DNA of 64,000 bases. Source: an uncultured Lachnospiraceae bacterium (GTDB lineage Bacteria > Bacillota > Clostridia > Lachnospirales > Lachnospiraceae). Positions 24,906-33,626 of the stretch are shown piece by piece (position 1 is the first letter of the stretch; every line of letters begins with the position of its first letter). Position numbers and translations under genes: made by a program. Under the pieces are notes generated by a model that was not told the origin of the DNA, searched no databases, and was given only the letters and a program-made list of their open reading frames with translations. The stretch covers positions 1-64,000 of the forward strand of contig CAMKQH010000012.1 in assembly GCA_946414885.1 (NCBI GenBank). The letters run 5' to 3'.

Positions 24906-26042
24906 ATGGAGAAGAGAAGATTTGAGAAATTGGGAATTGACGTTTCCCTTTTGGGATTTGGATGTATGAGATTTCCCATGGGTCCTGACGGAAAGATCGA
25001 TCAGGTGCTGGCTGAGCAGATGATGGACAAGGCCATTGCCGCCGGCGTAAACTACATAGACACCGCGTATCCCTATCACGGAGGCGAGAGCGAGACTTTT
25101 GTTGGAAAGGTTTTGAAGAAGTATCCCCGGGATTCTTTCTATCTTGCGACAAAGCTTCCCTGCTGGTTCATTAATGACGTGAAGGACGTGGACAAGTATT
25201 TCAATGAGCAATTGCAAAAGCTTCAGGTTGATCATGTCGATTTTTATCTGATGCATGCCATGAACAAGGGCAGTTGGGATAAAATGGTTGGGCTTGGTGT
25301 CCCTGAGCGCCTGGAAGAATTAAAGGCAGAGGGTAAAATCCGTTTCCTGGGCTTCTCTTTCCATGATGATTATCCGGCATTTGAAGAGATCATCAATTAC
25401 AAGGATTGGGATTTCTGCCAGATCCAGCTGAATTACATGGATACGGAGGAGCAGGCTGGCATAAAGGGCTATAAGCTTGCGGAGGAGAAGGGCGTTCCGC
25501 TGACGATCATGGAGCCGATCAAGGGTGGTTCCCTGGCGAACTTCTCGCAGGATATCATGGACGTGTTCCATGCCGTAAAACCTGGCGTTTCCGCTGCTTC
25601 CATCGCTCTGCGCTACGTGGCTACCATGCCCAACATCCTTACCGTGCTCAGCGGCATGTCCACCATGGATCAGGTGGAAGACAATCTGAAGACCTTTACG
25701 GACTTTGAGCCCATGGAGGAGAAGGAATATCAGGCCATTGAGAAGGTAAAGGAAATCATGAACAGCAGAATCCAGAATGGCTGTACCGGTTGCCGGTATT
25801 GCATGCCCTGTCCTTTCGGCGTGGACATTCCCGGAAATTTTAGCTGCTGGAACCGCTATCACATGTACCAGAATTACAACGTTGTCAATTGGCAGTGGGA
25901 GAACATGGGCCGCGAGGGCAAGCAGGCAAAGAACTGTAAGGAGTGCGGCAAATGTGAAAAGGCATGCCCTCAGCATCTGGCGATCCGTGAGGATTTAAAG
26001 AAGGTTCAGGCAGACTTGGACAAGAAAGAAATGATTCTTTAA
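24906..26042 (+). CDS. Aldo/keto reductase with C-terminal ferredoxin-type Fe-S clusters
   Basis: A 378-residue oxidoreductase. The TIM-barrel part (1-285) carries the aldo/keto reductase tetrad region: YIDTAYPYHGG (Asp, Tyr), LATKL (Lys) and DFYLMHAM (His). The C-terminal part has two Cys clusters, GCTGCRYCMPCPFGVDIPG and CKECGKCEKACPQHL, a ferredoxin-like pattern for two 4Fe-4S clusters. This fusion is common in anaerobic Firmicutes; substrate unknown. The ATG at 24906 follows AGAAAGGGG. It is monocistronic, ending at a strong terminator. Confidence 0.93.
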   Translation: MEKRRFEKLGIDVSLLGFGCMRFPMGPDGKIDQVLAEQMMDKAIAAGVNYIDTAYPYHGGESETFVGKVLKKYPRDSFYLATKLPCWFINDVKDVDKYFNEQLQKLQVDHVDFYLMHAMNKGSWDKMVGLGVPERLEELKAEGKIRFLGFSFHDDYPAFEEIINYKDWDFCQIQLNYMDTEEQAGIKGYKLAEEKGVPLTIMEPIKGGSLANFSQDIMDVFHAVKPGVSAASIALRYVATMPNILTVLSGMSTMDQVEDNLKTFTDFEPMEEKEYQAIEKVKEIMNSRIQNGCTGCRYCMPCPFGVDIPGNFSCWNRYHMYQNYNVVNWQWENMGREGKQAKNCKECGKCEKACPQHLAIREDLKKVQADLDKKEMIL

Positions 26043-26065
26043 TCCCGTATGTATGACGTGAATCG

Positions 26066-26096
26066 AAGGAACCGCTTTAGGGCGGTTCCTTTTTTG
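26066..26096 (+). terminator. Intrinsic terminator after the aldo/keto reductase gene
   Basis: AAGGAACCGC (26066-26075) pairs with GCGGTTCCTT (26082-26091) around a six-base loop, with a T run to 26095. Confidence 0.92.
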
Positions 26097-26159
26097 CCGA
26101 AAAAACGCGATTTTTCCATGGCTTGCGGTGATTAAAGGCTAGTAAAAACATTAAGTTCA

Positions 26160-26168
26160 TGGTATAAT
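26160..26168 (+). promoter_or_regulatory. Extended -10 promoter of the glycosyltransferase-EAL operon
   Basis: TGGTATAAT, that is TG, one base, TATAAT (26163-26168). No clear -35. The remaining gap to 26275 holds a short ATCGC/GCGAT hairpin near the ribosome site and nothing else I can name. Confidence 0.6.
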
Positions 26169-26274
26169 AAACATAAAATGCACATTTATACCCTTTTGAG
26201 ACGAAGCTTTCATCGCCCAAAGGAGCCGAGCGTAATGGAGCAATCATCGCGAAGCGATTTTATTAGGAGGAGCC

Positions 26275-27219
26275 ATGGACAAGATAGCGGTGTTGATTCC
26301 TTGTTATAATGAGGGAAAAACCATAGGAAAAGTGATAGATGACTGGAAGGCGGCGCTTCCGGAAGCGGTTATCTACGTATATGACAATAATTCGACGGAC
26401 AACACTGCAACCGAGGCGGTGGAGCACGGAGCCACTCTTCGGAAGGAACGCCTGCAAGGGAAGGGAAACGTCATCCGCAGGATGTTCCGGGAGATTGACG
26501 CGAAGGCTTACGTCATGGTGGACGGCGACGATACGTATCCGGCGGAGTATGGGCGTGAGATGGTGAAGCTCGTCCTGGAGGAAAACGTGGACATGGTCAT
26601 CGGGGACAGGCTTTCCTCCACCTATTATACGGAGAACAAGAGGCCATTCCATAATTTCGGGAATTCTTTTGTGAGAAAGAGCATTAACACCTTATTCAAA
26701 TCAGACGTAAAGGACATTATGACCGGATACAGGGCTTTCAGCTATTTGTTCGTGAAATCCTTCCCTGTTCTGTCCAAGGGCTTTGAAATCGAGACGGAAA
26801 TGACGATACATTGTTTGGACAAGAACATGTCCATGGCGAACGTAGTGGTGGAATACCGCGATCGTCCGGACGGAAGCGTTTCGAAGCTGAACACGGTGCC
26901 GGACGGGATCAAGGTGATCAACATGATCGTCAGACTCTATAAGAATTACAAGCCGCTGGCATTCTTTGGCGCGCTTGCCGCAATACTTACGTTGGTGGCG
27001 GTGATCGGCATGGTTCCGATCCTGATCACCTACGTTGAGACGGGACTGGTTCCCAGGTTCCCGACGCTGATCACGTGTGGCTTCATCATGGTTGCCGCAT
27101 TGCTTTCCTTTTTCTGCGGATTGCAGCTGCAGACCATCCGCCAGCAGAACAGACAGAATTTTGAATACCGATTATTGGAAGTTGAAACAACCCTGCGTTT
27201 GAAAGACGGGGAGAAGTAA
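26275..27219 (+). CDS. GT2 family glycosyltransferase with two C-terminal membrane segments
   Basis: A 314-residue polyprenyl-phosphate-type glycosyltransferase. The GT-A fold begins AVLIPCYNEGKTIGKVI; VMVDGDDTYPAEY holds the DXD-type nucleotide-sugar/metal site; later MTGYRAFS and FEIETEM match dolichyl-phosphate-mannose-synthase-like members. Two hydrophobic segments follow (about 222-250 and 258-282), anchoring it in the membrane with a short cytoplasmic tail. AGGAGGAGCC precedes the ATG. It probably loads a sugar on a lipid carrier for a cell-envelope polymer; the sugar is not known. It may share a transcript with the EAL gene 50 bases downstream. Confidence 0.9.
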   Translation: MDKIAVLIPCYNEGKTIGKVIDDWKAALPEAVIYVYDNNSTDNTATEAVEHGATLRKERLQGKGNVIRRMFREIDAKAYVMVDGDDTYPAEYGREMVKLVLEENVDMVIGDRLSSTYYTENKRPFHNFGNSFVRKSINTLFKSDVKDIMTGYRAFSYLFVKSFPVLSKGFEIETEMTIHCLDKNMSMANVVVEYRDRPDGSVSKLNTVPDGIKVINMIVRLYKNYKPLAFFGALAAILTLVAVIGMVPILITYVETGLVPRFPTLITCGFIMVAALLSFFCGLQLQTIRQQNRQNFEYRLLEVETTLRLKDGEK

Positions 27220-27268
27220 GCGAACTGTATCAGAAACCCGCAAACGGACTTGACGGGAGGACGACGAT

Positions 27269-30200
27269 ATGATAAATGACCTGGATAAGAATTTATTTGG
27301 TAAAAGATTTGTGGAAGAGATGCCCGCGGCGGCCTTTGTCTGTCGCGCGCTGGGGGGCAGGGAGCTTCTTTATGCCAATCAGAACATGGTAAGCCTGTAC
27401 GAATGTGAAACCTATGAGGAATTCATGGAATTTGTGGGCGGCAGCTTTGACGGCATGGTAAGTGCCGCGCAGTTTAAGAGCCTGCTTAAGGAACTGGAAC
27501 TGCAGATTTATGAGAAAGGCCAGAATGCGGGGCGCCTGTTTTATCACGTCACGACCAAGAAGGGTAACGTGTATCTTGCGGAGGAACATTGGCTTCTCAA
27601 GGATGATCCCGTGGAAGGACGGATCGTTTACGGTTTCGTGATCTCGCGGGAATATGATACGGGCGGCGCGGACTATGATCCGATCACAGGTCTTTACGGA
27701 AAAATGAGATTCCAGGGATACGCCATGGATTTCAACCGTGAAATGACTGGCAAGACTTCGGAAGAGTACGCAATCTCGTATCTCAATCTGATCAATTTTA
27801 AGCTTCTCAACGTCAACAAGGGCATTGCGGAAGGCGATGATTGCTTGACGGCCGTTGCGGATGCGTTAGGTCACGTATTTGAGGATGCCTTTTTGGCAAG
27901 GCTCTCTGATGACCATTTCGGCATTGTGGACAAGATGGAAGGTCACACTGGGAGACTGGAGCGTTTTGGACAGTATTTTAACGAAAGATATGGAGATCGT
28001 TTCGGCGTTGTGGGAAAATGGGGCGTTTATCCCTTTGTGCCCAACAAGGATTTTGACATTGAGAAAGCCCTGTCGTATGCGAAGATTGCCTGCGATTACA
28101 TCAAGTATCATTCCGGCGTGACTTGGGCGCTTTACACGGAGGAGCTTGCGCAAAAGAGAAATACGGCGGAGCATCTGTCGAGAACCTTTGACGAAGCGTT
28201 GGAGAAGGGTTGGATCAAAGTGTATTATCAGCCCGTGATCCGTTCGATCACGGAGCAGCTCTGTGGCATGGAATCTCTGGTGAGATGGCAGGATCCACAG
28301 TTTGGTTTTGTATTCCCTGGCGACTTTATCAGCGTGCTGGAGGAGAGCCGCCAGATCCATAAGCTGGATTCCTTTGTGGTGGAAGAGGTCTGCCGTACCA
28401 TGCATGAGCGAGTGCTGAACAATCAGCCCATCGTTCCGGTCTCCGTAAACTTCTCGCGACTGGATTTCGTAACGTGTGACATGCTTGCCGTGGTTGAGAA
28501 TGCAGTAAAGAAATATGACGTTCCCAGAGATTATATCCACGTAGAGATCACGGAGAGCATGATCGTATCCGATCAGGAACTGATGCGGGGCGTGATCGAC
28601 AGCTTCCGTGCCGCAGGTTATGAGATTTGGATGGATGATTTCGGAAGCGGATATTCTTCCTTGACGGTCCTCAAGGACTATCAGTTTGACATGTTGAAGC
28701 TCGACATGAATTTCCTGTCGAACTTTACGGATAAATCCAAGGACATCATGCGTTCCGCCATCATCATGGCAAAGGATCTGGGGATCAAAACCCTTGCGGA
28801 GGGCGTTGAGACCAAGGAACAATTGGATTACTTAAAGGATATCGGCTGCGAGGAAATCCAGGGATATTACTATGGCAAGCCGGAACCGATCGATGAAATG
28901 TTTGCGCATCTTGCGGAGAAGAATGTTTCAATCGAACTTCGCAAGTGGCGCCATTTCTATGAAGTTGCCGGGTTCAGCGTGAAGGCGACGGACGTTCCGC
29001 TTGAGATCGTGGAGGCGAGTGAAAGCGGTTTTAAAACGTTGTTCATGAATAAGCCATACCGGGAACAGATTTTTGGGGAGAACACGAATCTAACGCTGGA
29101 GGAGATCGACAGACGCATCTACCACACGGCTTCCCCGTTGCAGATAAGGTATCGCGAGTTTTTGGAACAGATCAGGAGATCTGAAAAGCCGGAAACGTTT
29201 TATTATACAAATGGTGACAATTACATGTGCCTGCGCGCGCAGGTTTTGGCGCAAAATGAAGACAGATGTGTCTTCACGGCATCCCTCTATAACGTGTCGG
29301 CTGATCCAAATGCAGACAAGAGAGATTTGCTGGATTCCAAGCTTAGAACGCTGAATCTTTTGTTCCGCGTGATCCTGTTGGGCGATCTGAAGAATCAGAC
29401 GCTGACGCCGCTCCTTGGCACTTCGCCCAACATGAAGGGACCCCGTCAGACCACGGAAAACGTGAAGGCAAACAATGAACTTTTTGTCGATCAAAACATT
29501 TTTCCGACGGAGAAAAACCGTTATCGCAGTTTTGTGGATTTCTCCACGCTTCGCGAGAGAGTGGAAAAATCCATGTTTGGATACATATCCGACGTATTCA
29601 GAATCAAACAGCAGGATGGCACGTACCGGATGGGCGAGATTTCCCTGATGCTCATTCCCGGGACGAACGGACAGGAATTCCTTTACTGCGTGAAGCCTTA
29701 TTTTGACGTGCGGGGAAAGGAAAACCGTGACACGGACGAACGGTTTGCCGGAGGAAAATTTGCAGGCAGTCCCTATGGAGACGGGCAATTCCTTGCAAAT
29801 GAAAAGATTGCTCCTGAAAATGCGATCACGCAGGAGAATTATCTACGGTTGATCTTCGAAAACATGCTCTGGGATGCCAGCGTAAAGTTTTTCTGGAAGG
29901 ATACGGAGAGAAGGTATCTTGGCGCCAGCCAGGCATTTTTGGATTATTTTGGCATTCAGTCCATGGATGACATTCTCGGGAAAACGGATGAAGAGCTTCG
30001 CTGGTTTGTAAACGAAACGCCGTCCATGAATGATGACCTGTTAGTGCTTCAAAGAGGCGTCCGCATTAGTGACAAGCCGCATCAGTGTATTGCAAAGGGC
30101 GGACTGAGAACCATACTGGCCACCAAGCTCCCCATTCATAACAGGGGACTGATCGTCGGCCTGGTTGGCTTTATTGTGGACAGGGAGATGAAACTGGCTG

Positions 30201-30685
30201 ATTTGCAGATCGGACTTGGCTCCCTGAGGAAGGATCCGGTGACGGAACTGAATGACGCCCATGCTTTTGCGGATGCGCTGATCGATTATGCGATCCAGTA
30301 TCATGACAGAGGGCGCAATTACGGCGTGATTCTGCTCCGAAACGAGAAGCATGCCAGGATCGTGGACACGTACGGGGAGCAGTTTGCAAATCAGGTTCTT
30401 CGCCAGATGGGAAAGGTGATCGTAAACGCCGTTGGGCAGAACTGCGTGGTCGCCAGGGTGAAGGGCTCCATTTTTGCCATATTGACTTCCGTGGCGGAGG
30501 AGGCAGAGATCACGGAACTGAAGGAGAATCTTCAGGAGAAACTGAACGGAATGAATTCCGTGGAGGGAAATCCGATCACGACGCGAATTAACGCGGCGGT
30601 GAAGGTTCGCACCTGGGATGGCGTGACGGACGAGAATATTTATGACGGTACCCTTCGGGAGGTACTGGAGGAAAAAGAAGATTAA
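27269..30685 (+). CDS. Large EAL-domain c-di-GMP phosphodiesterase with degenerate GGDEF domains
   Basis: An 1138-residue cytoplasmic signalling protein. Order: PAS-like (about 1-125); a GGDEF-like domain (about 130-290) whose active site reads SDDHF (213-217) instead of GGDEF; an EAL domain (about 300-550); a long mixed region; a PAS-like domain (about 855-965); and a second GGDEF-like domain (about 985-1130) where the motif reads KGSIF. The EAL domain keeps the catalytic set: ESLVRW (Glu335), VSVNFSR, EITES, DDFGSGYSS (Asp456-457), KLDMNF, EGVET and QGYYYGKP. It should therefore degrade c-di-GMP, with inactive GGDEF domains probably acting as regulatory sensors. AGGACGAC precedes the ATG; 14 bases separate it from the GH43 gene. 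Confidence 0.92.
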   Translation: MINDLDKNLFGKRFVEEMPAAAFVCRALGGRELLYANQNMVSLYECETYEEFMEFVGGSFDGMVSAAQFKSLLKELELQIYEKGQNAGRLFYHVTTKKGNVYLAEEHWLLKDDPVEGRIVYGFVISREYDTGGADYDPITGLYGKMRFQGYAMDFNREMTGKTSEEYAISYLNLINFKLLNVNKGIAEGDDCLTAVADALGHVFEDAFLARLSDDHFGIVDKMEGHTGRLERFGQYFNERYGDRFGVVGKWGVYPFVPNKDFDIEKALSYAKIACDYIKYHSGVTWALYTEELAQKRNTAEHLSRTFDEALEKGWIKVYYQPVIRSITEQLCGMESLVRWQDPQFGFVFPGDFISVLEESRQIHKLDSFVVEEVCRTMHERVLNNQPIVPVSVNFSRLDFVTCDMLAVVENAVKKYDVPRDYIHVEITESMIVSDQELMRGVIDSFRAAGYEIWMDDFGSGYSSLTVLKDYQFDMLKLDMNFLSNFTDKSKDIMRSAIIMAKDLGIKTLAEGVETKEQLDYLKDIGCEEIQGYYYGKPEPIDEMFAHLAEKNVSIELRKWRHFYEVAGFSVKATDVPLEIVEASESGFKTLFMNKPYREQIFGENTNLTLEEIDRRIYHTASPLQIRYREFLEQIRRSEKPETFYYTNGDNYMCLRAQVLAQNEDRCVFTASLYNVSADPNADKRDLLDSKLRTLNLLFRVILLGDLKNQTLTPLLGTSPNMKGPRQTTENVKANNELFVDQNIFPTEKNRYRSFVDFSTLRERVEKSMFGYISDVFRIKQQDGTYRMGEISLMLIPGTNGQEFLYCVKPYFDVRGKENRDTDERFAGGKFAGSPYGDGQFLANEKIAPENAITQENYLRLIFENMLWDASVKFFWKDTERRYLGASQAFLDYFGIQSMDDILGKTDEELRWFVNETPSMNDDLLVLQRGVRISDKPHQCIAKGGLRTILATKLPIHNRGLIVGLVGFIVDREMKLADLQIGLGSLRKDPVTELNDAHAFADALIDYAIQYHDRGRNYGVILLRNEKHARIVDTYGEQFANQVLRQMGKVIVNAVGQNCVVARVKGSIFAILTSVAEEAEITELKENLQEKLNGMNSVEGNPITTRINAAVKVRTWDGVTDENIYDGTLREVLEEKED

Positions 30686-30699
30686 CGGAGGAAAAAGAC

Positions 30700-32139
30700 A
30701 TGGCGAATCCAATTTTGCCGCTTTGGGAATACATCCCAGACGGAGAACCGAGAGTATTTGGAGAAAGGGTGTACCTGTACGGATCCCATGACCGCTTTGG
30801 ATGCGACAAATTCTGTGATTATAAGTTAAAGGCTTGGAGCGCATCCATTCATGACCTGAATCATTGGACTTGTCACGGACATATTTTCCAGACCAGGCCG
30901 GATACGGATCATCTCTCCAGCGTTCCGCATACGGACCACGAATTGTATGCGCCCGACGTGGTGACAAAGGATGGAAAGTATTATCTCTATACCTATATTG
31001 CGGGATCCAAGGGGTGCGTTAGCGTGAGCGACCGTCCCGAGGGACCGTTCCACTTCCTTTCCACCTATGAGTATGCGCCGGAGGATGCCGGAGATGACGG
31101 CATTTACAATGACCCCGGCGTTCTGGTGGATGATGACGGAAGGGTATACGTATATTATGGGTTTGAAGGCTCCAACATGAATGAATTAGACGGAGAGAGC
31201 ATGTATAAAGTCATTCCCGGCAGCCTTAAGAAAAGCGTGATCGACGACCGCCAGGAGGTGCCTTCGCCCAAGCGTTTTTATGAGGCTAGCTCTCCCAGAA
31301 AGATTGGGGACACCTATTATCTGATCTATTCGCCCAGAAAGGGTTGCCGGCTGGACTATGCCACTTCCGATTCCCCCACCGGACCATTTACTTATCGCGG
31401 TTATATTATTGACAACGGCGTGAATTATCCGGGCGGCAATAACCATGGATCCCTTTGCAAGATCGGCGATCAGTGGTATGTCTTTTATCATCGCATGACA
31501 AATGACACGATGTTCTCCAGGCGCGCCTGCGTTGAAAAGGTGACGATTCTTCCGGACGGCACCATTCCGCCCGTGGAAATGACGTCCCTGGGCTTTGAAG
31601 AATCGCTTTCGCCATATGAGCCCGTGAAGGCGGAGATTGCCTGCGTGCTGAAGGGGGACTGCTTCGTGACGGAGAAGGACGTGTTCCGTCGCGTGGTCAC
31701 CCAGGTCAAGGACGGATGCGTCATTGGATATAAGTATTTTGATTTCGGAGAGGATGATTCCTCGAAGACCATGGAACTGGCGGTCAAGGTCGTTGGCACG
31801 GGCTGCAAGGGAAAGCTTCACGTCCTGATCGACGGAACCGAGACGGAGGAAAAGGATTGCGCGGAGGCGAAGCTTACGCCAGATGACGGACGGTTTGCGG
31901 AAGACGGAACGGAGATCGTCGAGTATTCGACTGAGGGCGAAAAGAAGCTCGGAAAAGAGATCGGCGTTATGGAAATTGGACCCGGGGACGGAATCTATCG
32001 CGCGAGGGTGAAGAACGTGACTGGGCGTCACGCCCTGTATTTCAAGGCAGACCTGGGACTTCCCAAGGGAGCTTGGACGAGCAGCTTCTTCGCGGGAAGG
32101 TCGATCTGTGAGTTGGAAGAATTTGTATTCTTGAAATAA
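30700..32139 (+). CDS. Glycoside hydrolase family 43 with C-terminal carbohydrate-binding-like domain
   Basis: Predicted arabinofuranosidase or beta-xylosidase of 479 residues, without signal peptide and so cytoplasmic. The five-blade propeller spans about 1-300. Candidate catalytic residues are Asp14 (IPDGEP), Asp138 (NDPGVLVDDDG) and Glu195 (FYEASSPRK), in GH43 order. Residues 330-479 resemble a CBM6-like beta-sandwich found in this subfamily. Together with the CE2-type esterase and galactokinase it suggests use of imported hemicellulose fragments. GGAGG precedes the ATG; galK follows 28 bases later and is probably co-transcribed. Confidence 0.9.
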   Translation: MANPILPLWEYIPDGEPRVFGERVYLYGSHDRFGCDKFCDYKLKAWSASIHDLNHWTCHGHIFQTRPDTDHLSSVPHTDHELYAPDVVTKDGKYYLYTYIAGSKGCVSVSDRPEGPFHFLSTYEYAPEDAGDDGIYNDPGVLVDDDGRVYVYYGFEGSNMNELDGESMYKVIPGSLKKSVIDDRQEVPSPKRFYEASSPRKIGDTYYLIYSPRKGCRLDYATSDSPTGPFTYRGYIIDNGVNYPGGNNHGSLCKIGDQWYVFYHRMTNDTMFSRRACVEKVTILPDGTIPPVEMTSLGFEESLSPYEPVKAEIACVLKGDCFVTEKDVFRRVVTQVKDGCVIGYKYFDFGEDDSSKTMELAVKVVGTGCKGKLHVLIDGTETEEKDCAEAKLTPDDGRFAEDGTEIVEYSTEGEKKLGKEIGVMEIGPGDGIYRARVKNVTGRHALYFKADLGLPKGAWTSSFFAGRSICELEEFVFLK

Positions 32140-32167
32140 AATTTGACGAAAGTTGGGAAACAGAGAG

Positions 32168-33340
32168 ATGAGTTTGATCAAGGAACAGGTATTGCAGAAG
32201 TTTCAGGAAATTTTTGGAGCGGATGAGGGAGCAAAGGCATATTTTGCGCCCGGCCGCGTAAACTTGATAGGGGAGCACACGGATTATAACGGCGGTCACG
32301 TCTTTCCGTGCGCTTTGACCATTGGCACTTACGGAGTCGCAAGAAAGAGGGAGGACGACAAACTTCGCTTTTATTCCATGAATTTTGGGGAACTGGGCGT
32401 GATCGAATCTTCCTTAGGGGAGTTCGTTCCCGGCGGGGACAAGAACTGGACGGCGTATCCCAAGGGCGTGATGTGGGCCTTTGAGCAAAAGGGCATGAAG
32501 ATGCAGTCGGGCCTGGACCTGCTCTTGTTTGGCAACATTCCCAATGGCTCCGGGCTTTCTTCCTCTGCTTCGGTGGAAGTGCTCACGGGTGCGATCCTGC
32601 GGGATCTGTTTGGATTTGACGTGACTAATCAGGATCTGGCGCTGATCGGCCAGTTCTCGGAGAATAAATATAATCTGGTGAACTGCGGCATCATGGATCA
32701 ATTCGCCATTGCCATGGGCAAGAAGGACAATGCCATTTTCCTCGACACGGCAGATCTTAGCTTTGAATACGCGCCCATCAAACTGGACGGGGCTAAGATC
32801 GTGATCTCCTGCAGCAATAAAAAGCGCGGGCTCGGGGATTCCAAGTATAACGAGAGAAGAAGCGAGTGCGAGACGGCGCTGGCGGAGCTGCAAAAAGTCG
32901 TTCAGATCAAGAGCCTTGGAGAGTTAAGCGAAGAGCAGTTTGAGAAGTACAAGGATGCCATTCAGGATGAAGTGCGCAGGAAGCGCGCGAAGCATGCCGT
33001 ATATGAGAATCAAAGGACCCTAAAGGCCGTTGCGGCGTTGAAGGCAGGCAATCTGGCAGAATTTGGCGAACTGATGAATGCTTCCCACGTTTCCCTGCGG
33101 GATGACTACGAGGTGACGGGCATTGAGCTTGATACGCTTGCGGAGGAGGCCTGGAAGGTTCCCGGCGTCATTGGCTCCCGCATGACGGGCGCAGGCTTTG
33201 GTGGCTGCAGCGTCAGCATCGTGAAGGATGAGTCCGTGGATGCCTTTATTCAATGCGTTGGCGAGGCATACAATAAAAAGATTGGCTATGCTGCCGATTT
33301 CTACGTGGTAGAGATCGGGGACGGCCCAAGGATCCTGTAA
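32168..33340 (+). CDS. galK: Galactokinase
   Basis: Phosphorylates galactose at C1 using ATP, first step of the Leloir pathway. The 390-residue GHMP kinase carries GRVNLIGEHTDYNGG (the galactokinase signature, about 29-43), the ATP loop NGSGLSSSASVEV and the late TGAGFGGCSVSIV. Length is usual for the family. The ATG at 32168 has only a weak GAGAG site; a TTG at 32153 would add five residues. No galT or galE is seen in this window, so the rest of the pathway is elsewhere. Confidence 0.95.
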   Translation: MSLIKEQVLQKFQEIFGADEGAKAYFAPGRVNLIGEHTDYNGGHVFPCALTIGTYGVARKREDDKLRFYSMNFGELGVIESSLGEFVPGGDKNWTAYPKGVMWAFEQKGMKMQSGLDLLLFGNIPNGSGLSSSASVEVLTGAILRDLFGFDVTNQDLALIGQFSENKYNLVNCGIMDQFAIAMGKKDNAIFLDTADLSFEYAPIKLDGAKIVISCSNKKRGLGDSKYNERRSECETALAELQKVVQIKSLGELSEEQFEKYKDAIQDEVRRKRAKHAVYENQRTLKAVAALKAGNLAEFGELMNASHVSLRDDYEVTGIELDTLAEEAWKVPGVIGSRMTGAGFGGCSVSIVKDESVDAFIQCVGEAYNKKIGYAADFYVVEIGDGPRIL

Positions 33341-33369
33341 CGAAAGCCTAAGGTTCTGGGAAGTTTTGC

Positions 33370-33398
33370 TTGTCAAATCTAAGGAATTCGGCTATAAT
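33370..33398 (+). promoter_or_regulatory. Sigma-A-type promoter of the VanW operon
   Basis: TTGTCA (33370-33375), 17-base spacer, TATAAT (33393-33398). The transcript leader holds a perfect eight-base hairpin, CAAGGATC/GATCCTTG (33436-33458), between two AGGAG-like sites, without a T run. Confidence 0.8.
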
Positions 33399-33472
33399 AT
33401 CTGTTCAGAAATACGTGGACTTAAGAAAAAAGGAGCAAGGATCGTTTGCGGATCCTTGGCAAAGGAGTAAAG

Positions 33473-33577
33473 ATGATCAATTTCAACAGTAGAAAAACGA
33501 GGAAGACTATCGCGACAGTCATCGTGATCATTCTTGTGGTCGCCATGGTTGTTCCGCTGATTTTGTCTTTTGTATGA
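33473..33577 (+). CDS. 34-residue single-pass membrane microprotein
   Basis: A 34-residue frame starting after AAAGGAGTAAAG: MINFNSRKTRKTIA, then a 20-residue hydrophobic stretch of Val/Ile/Leu ending at the C-terminus. The basic N-terminus predicts an inside-in orientation. It is the first gene behind the promoter at 33370 and is 49 bases before vanW. The good ribosome site, promoter and membrane pattern support a real gene. Function unknown; it could be a partner of the VanW protein. Confidence 0.65.
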   Translation: MINFNSRKTRKTIATVIVIILVVAMVVPLILSFV

Positions 33578-33626
33578 CGGATGCCTTGTAAGACGTTCGT
33601 CGCGGAATGGAAGTAAGAGGCAGGAA

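Noticed and set aside
26235..26309. 24-codon frame overlapping the start of the glycosyltransferase gene as a leader peptide
   Set aside because: It has a ribosome-like AGGAG but no regulatory hairpin or arrest-like motif, and overlaps the gene out of frame.
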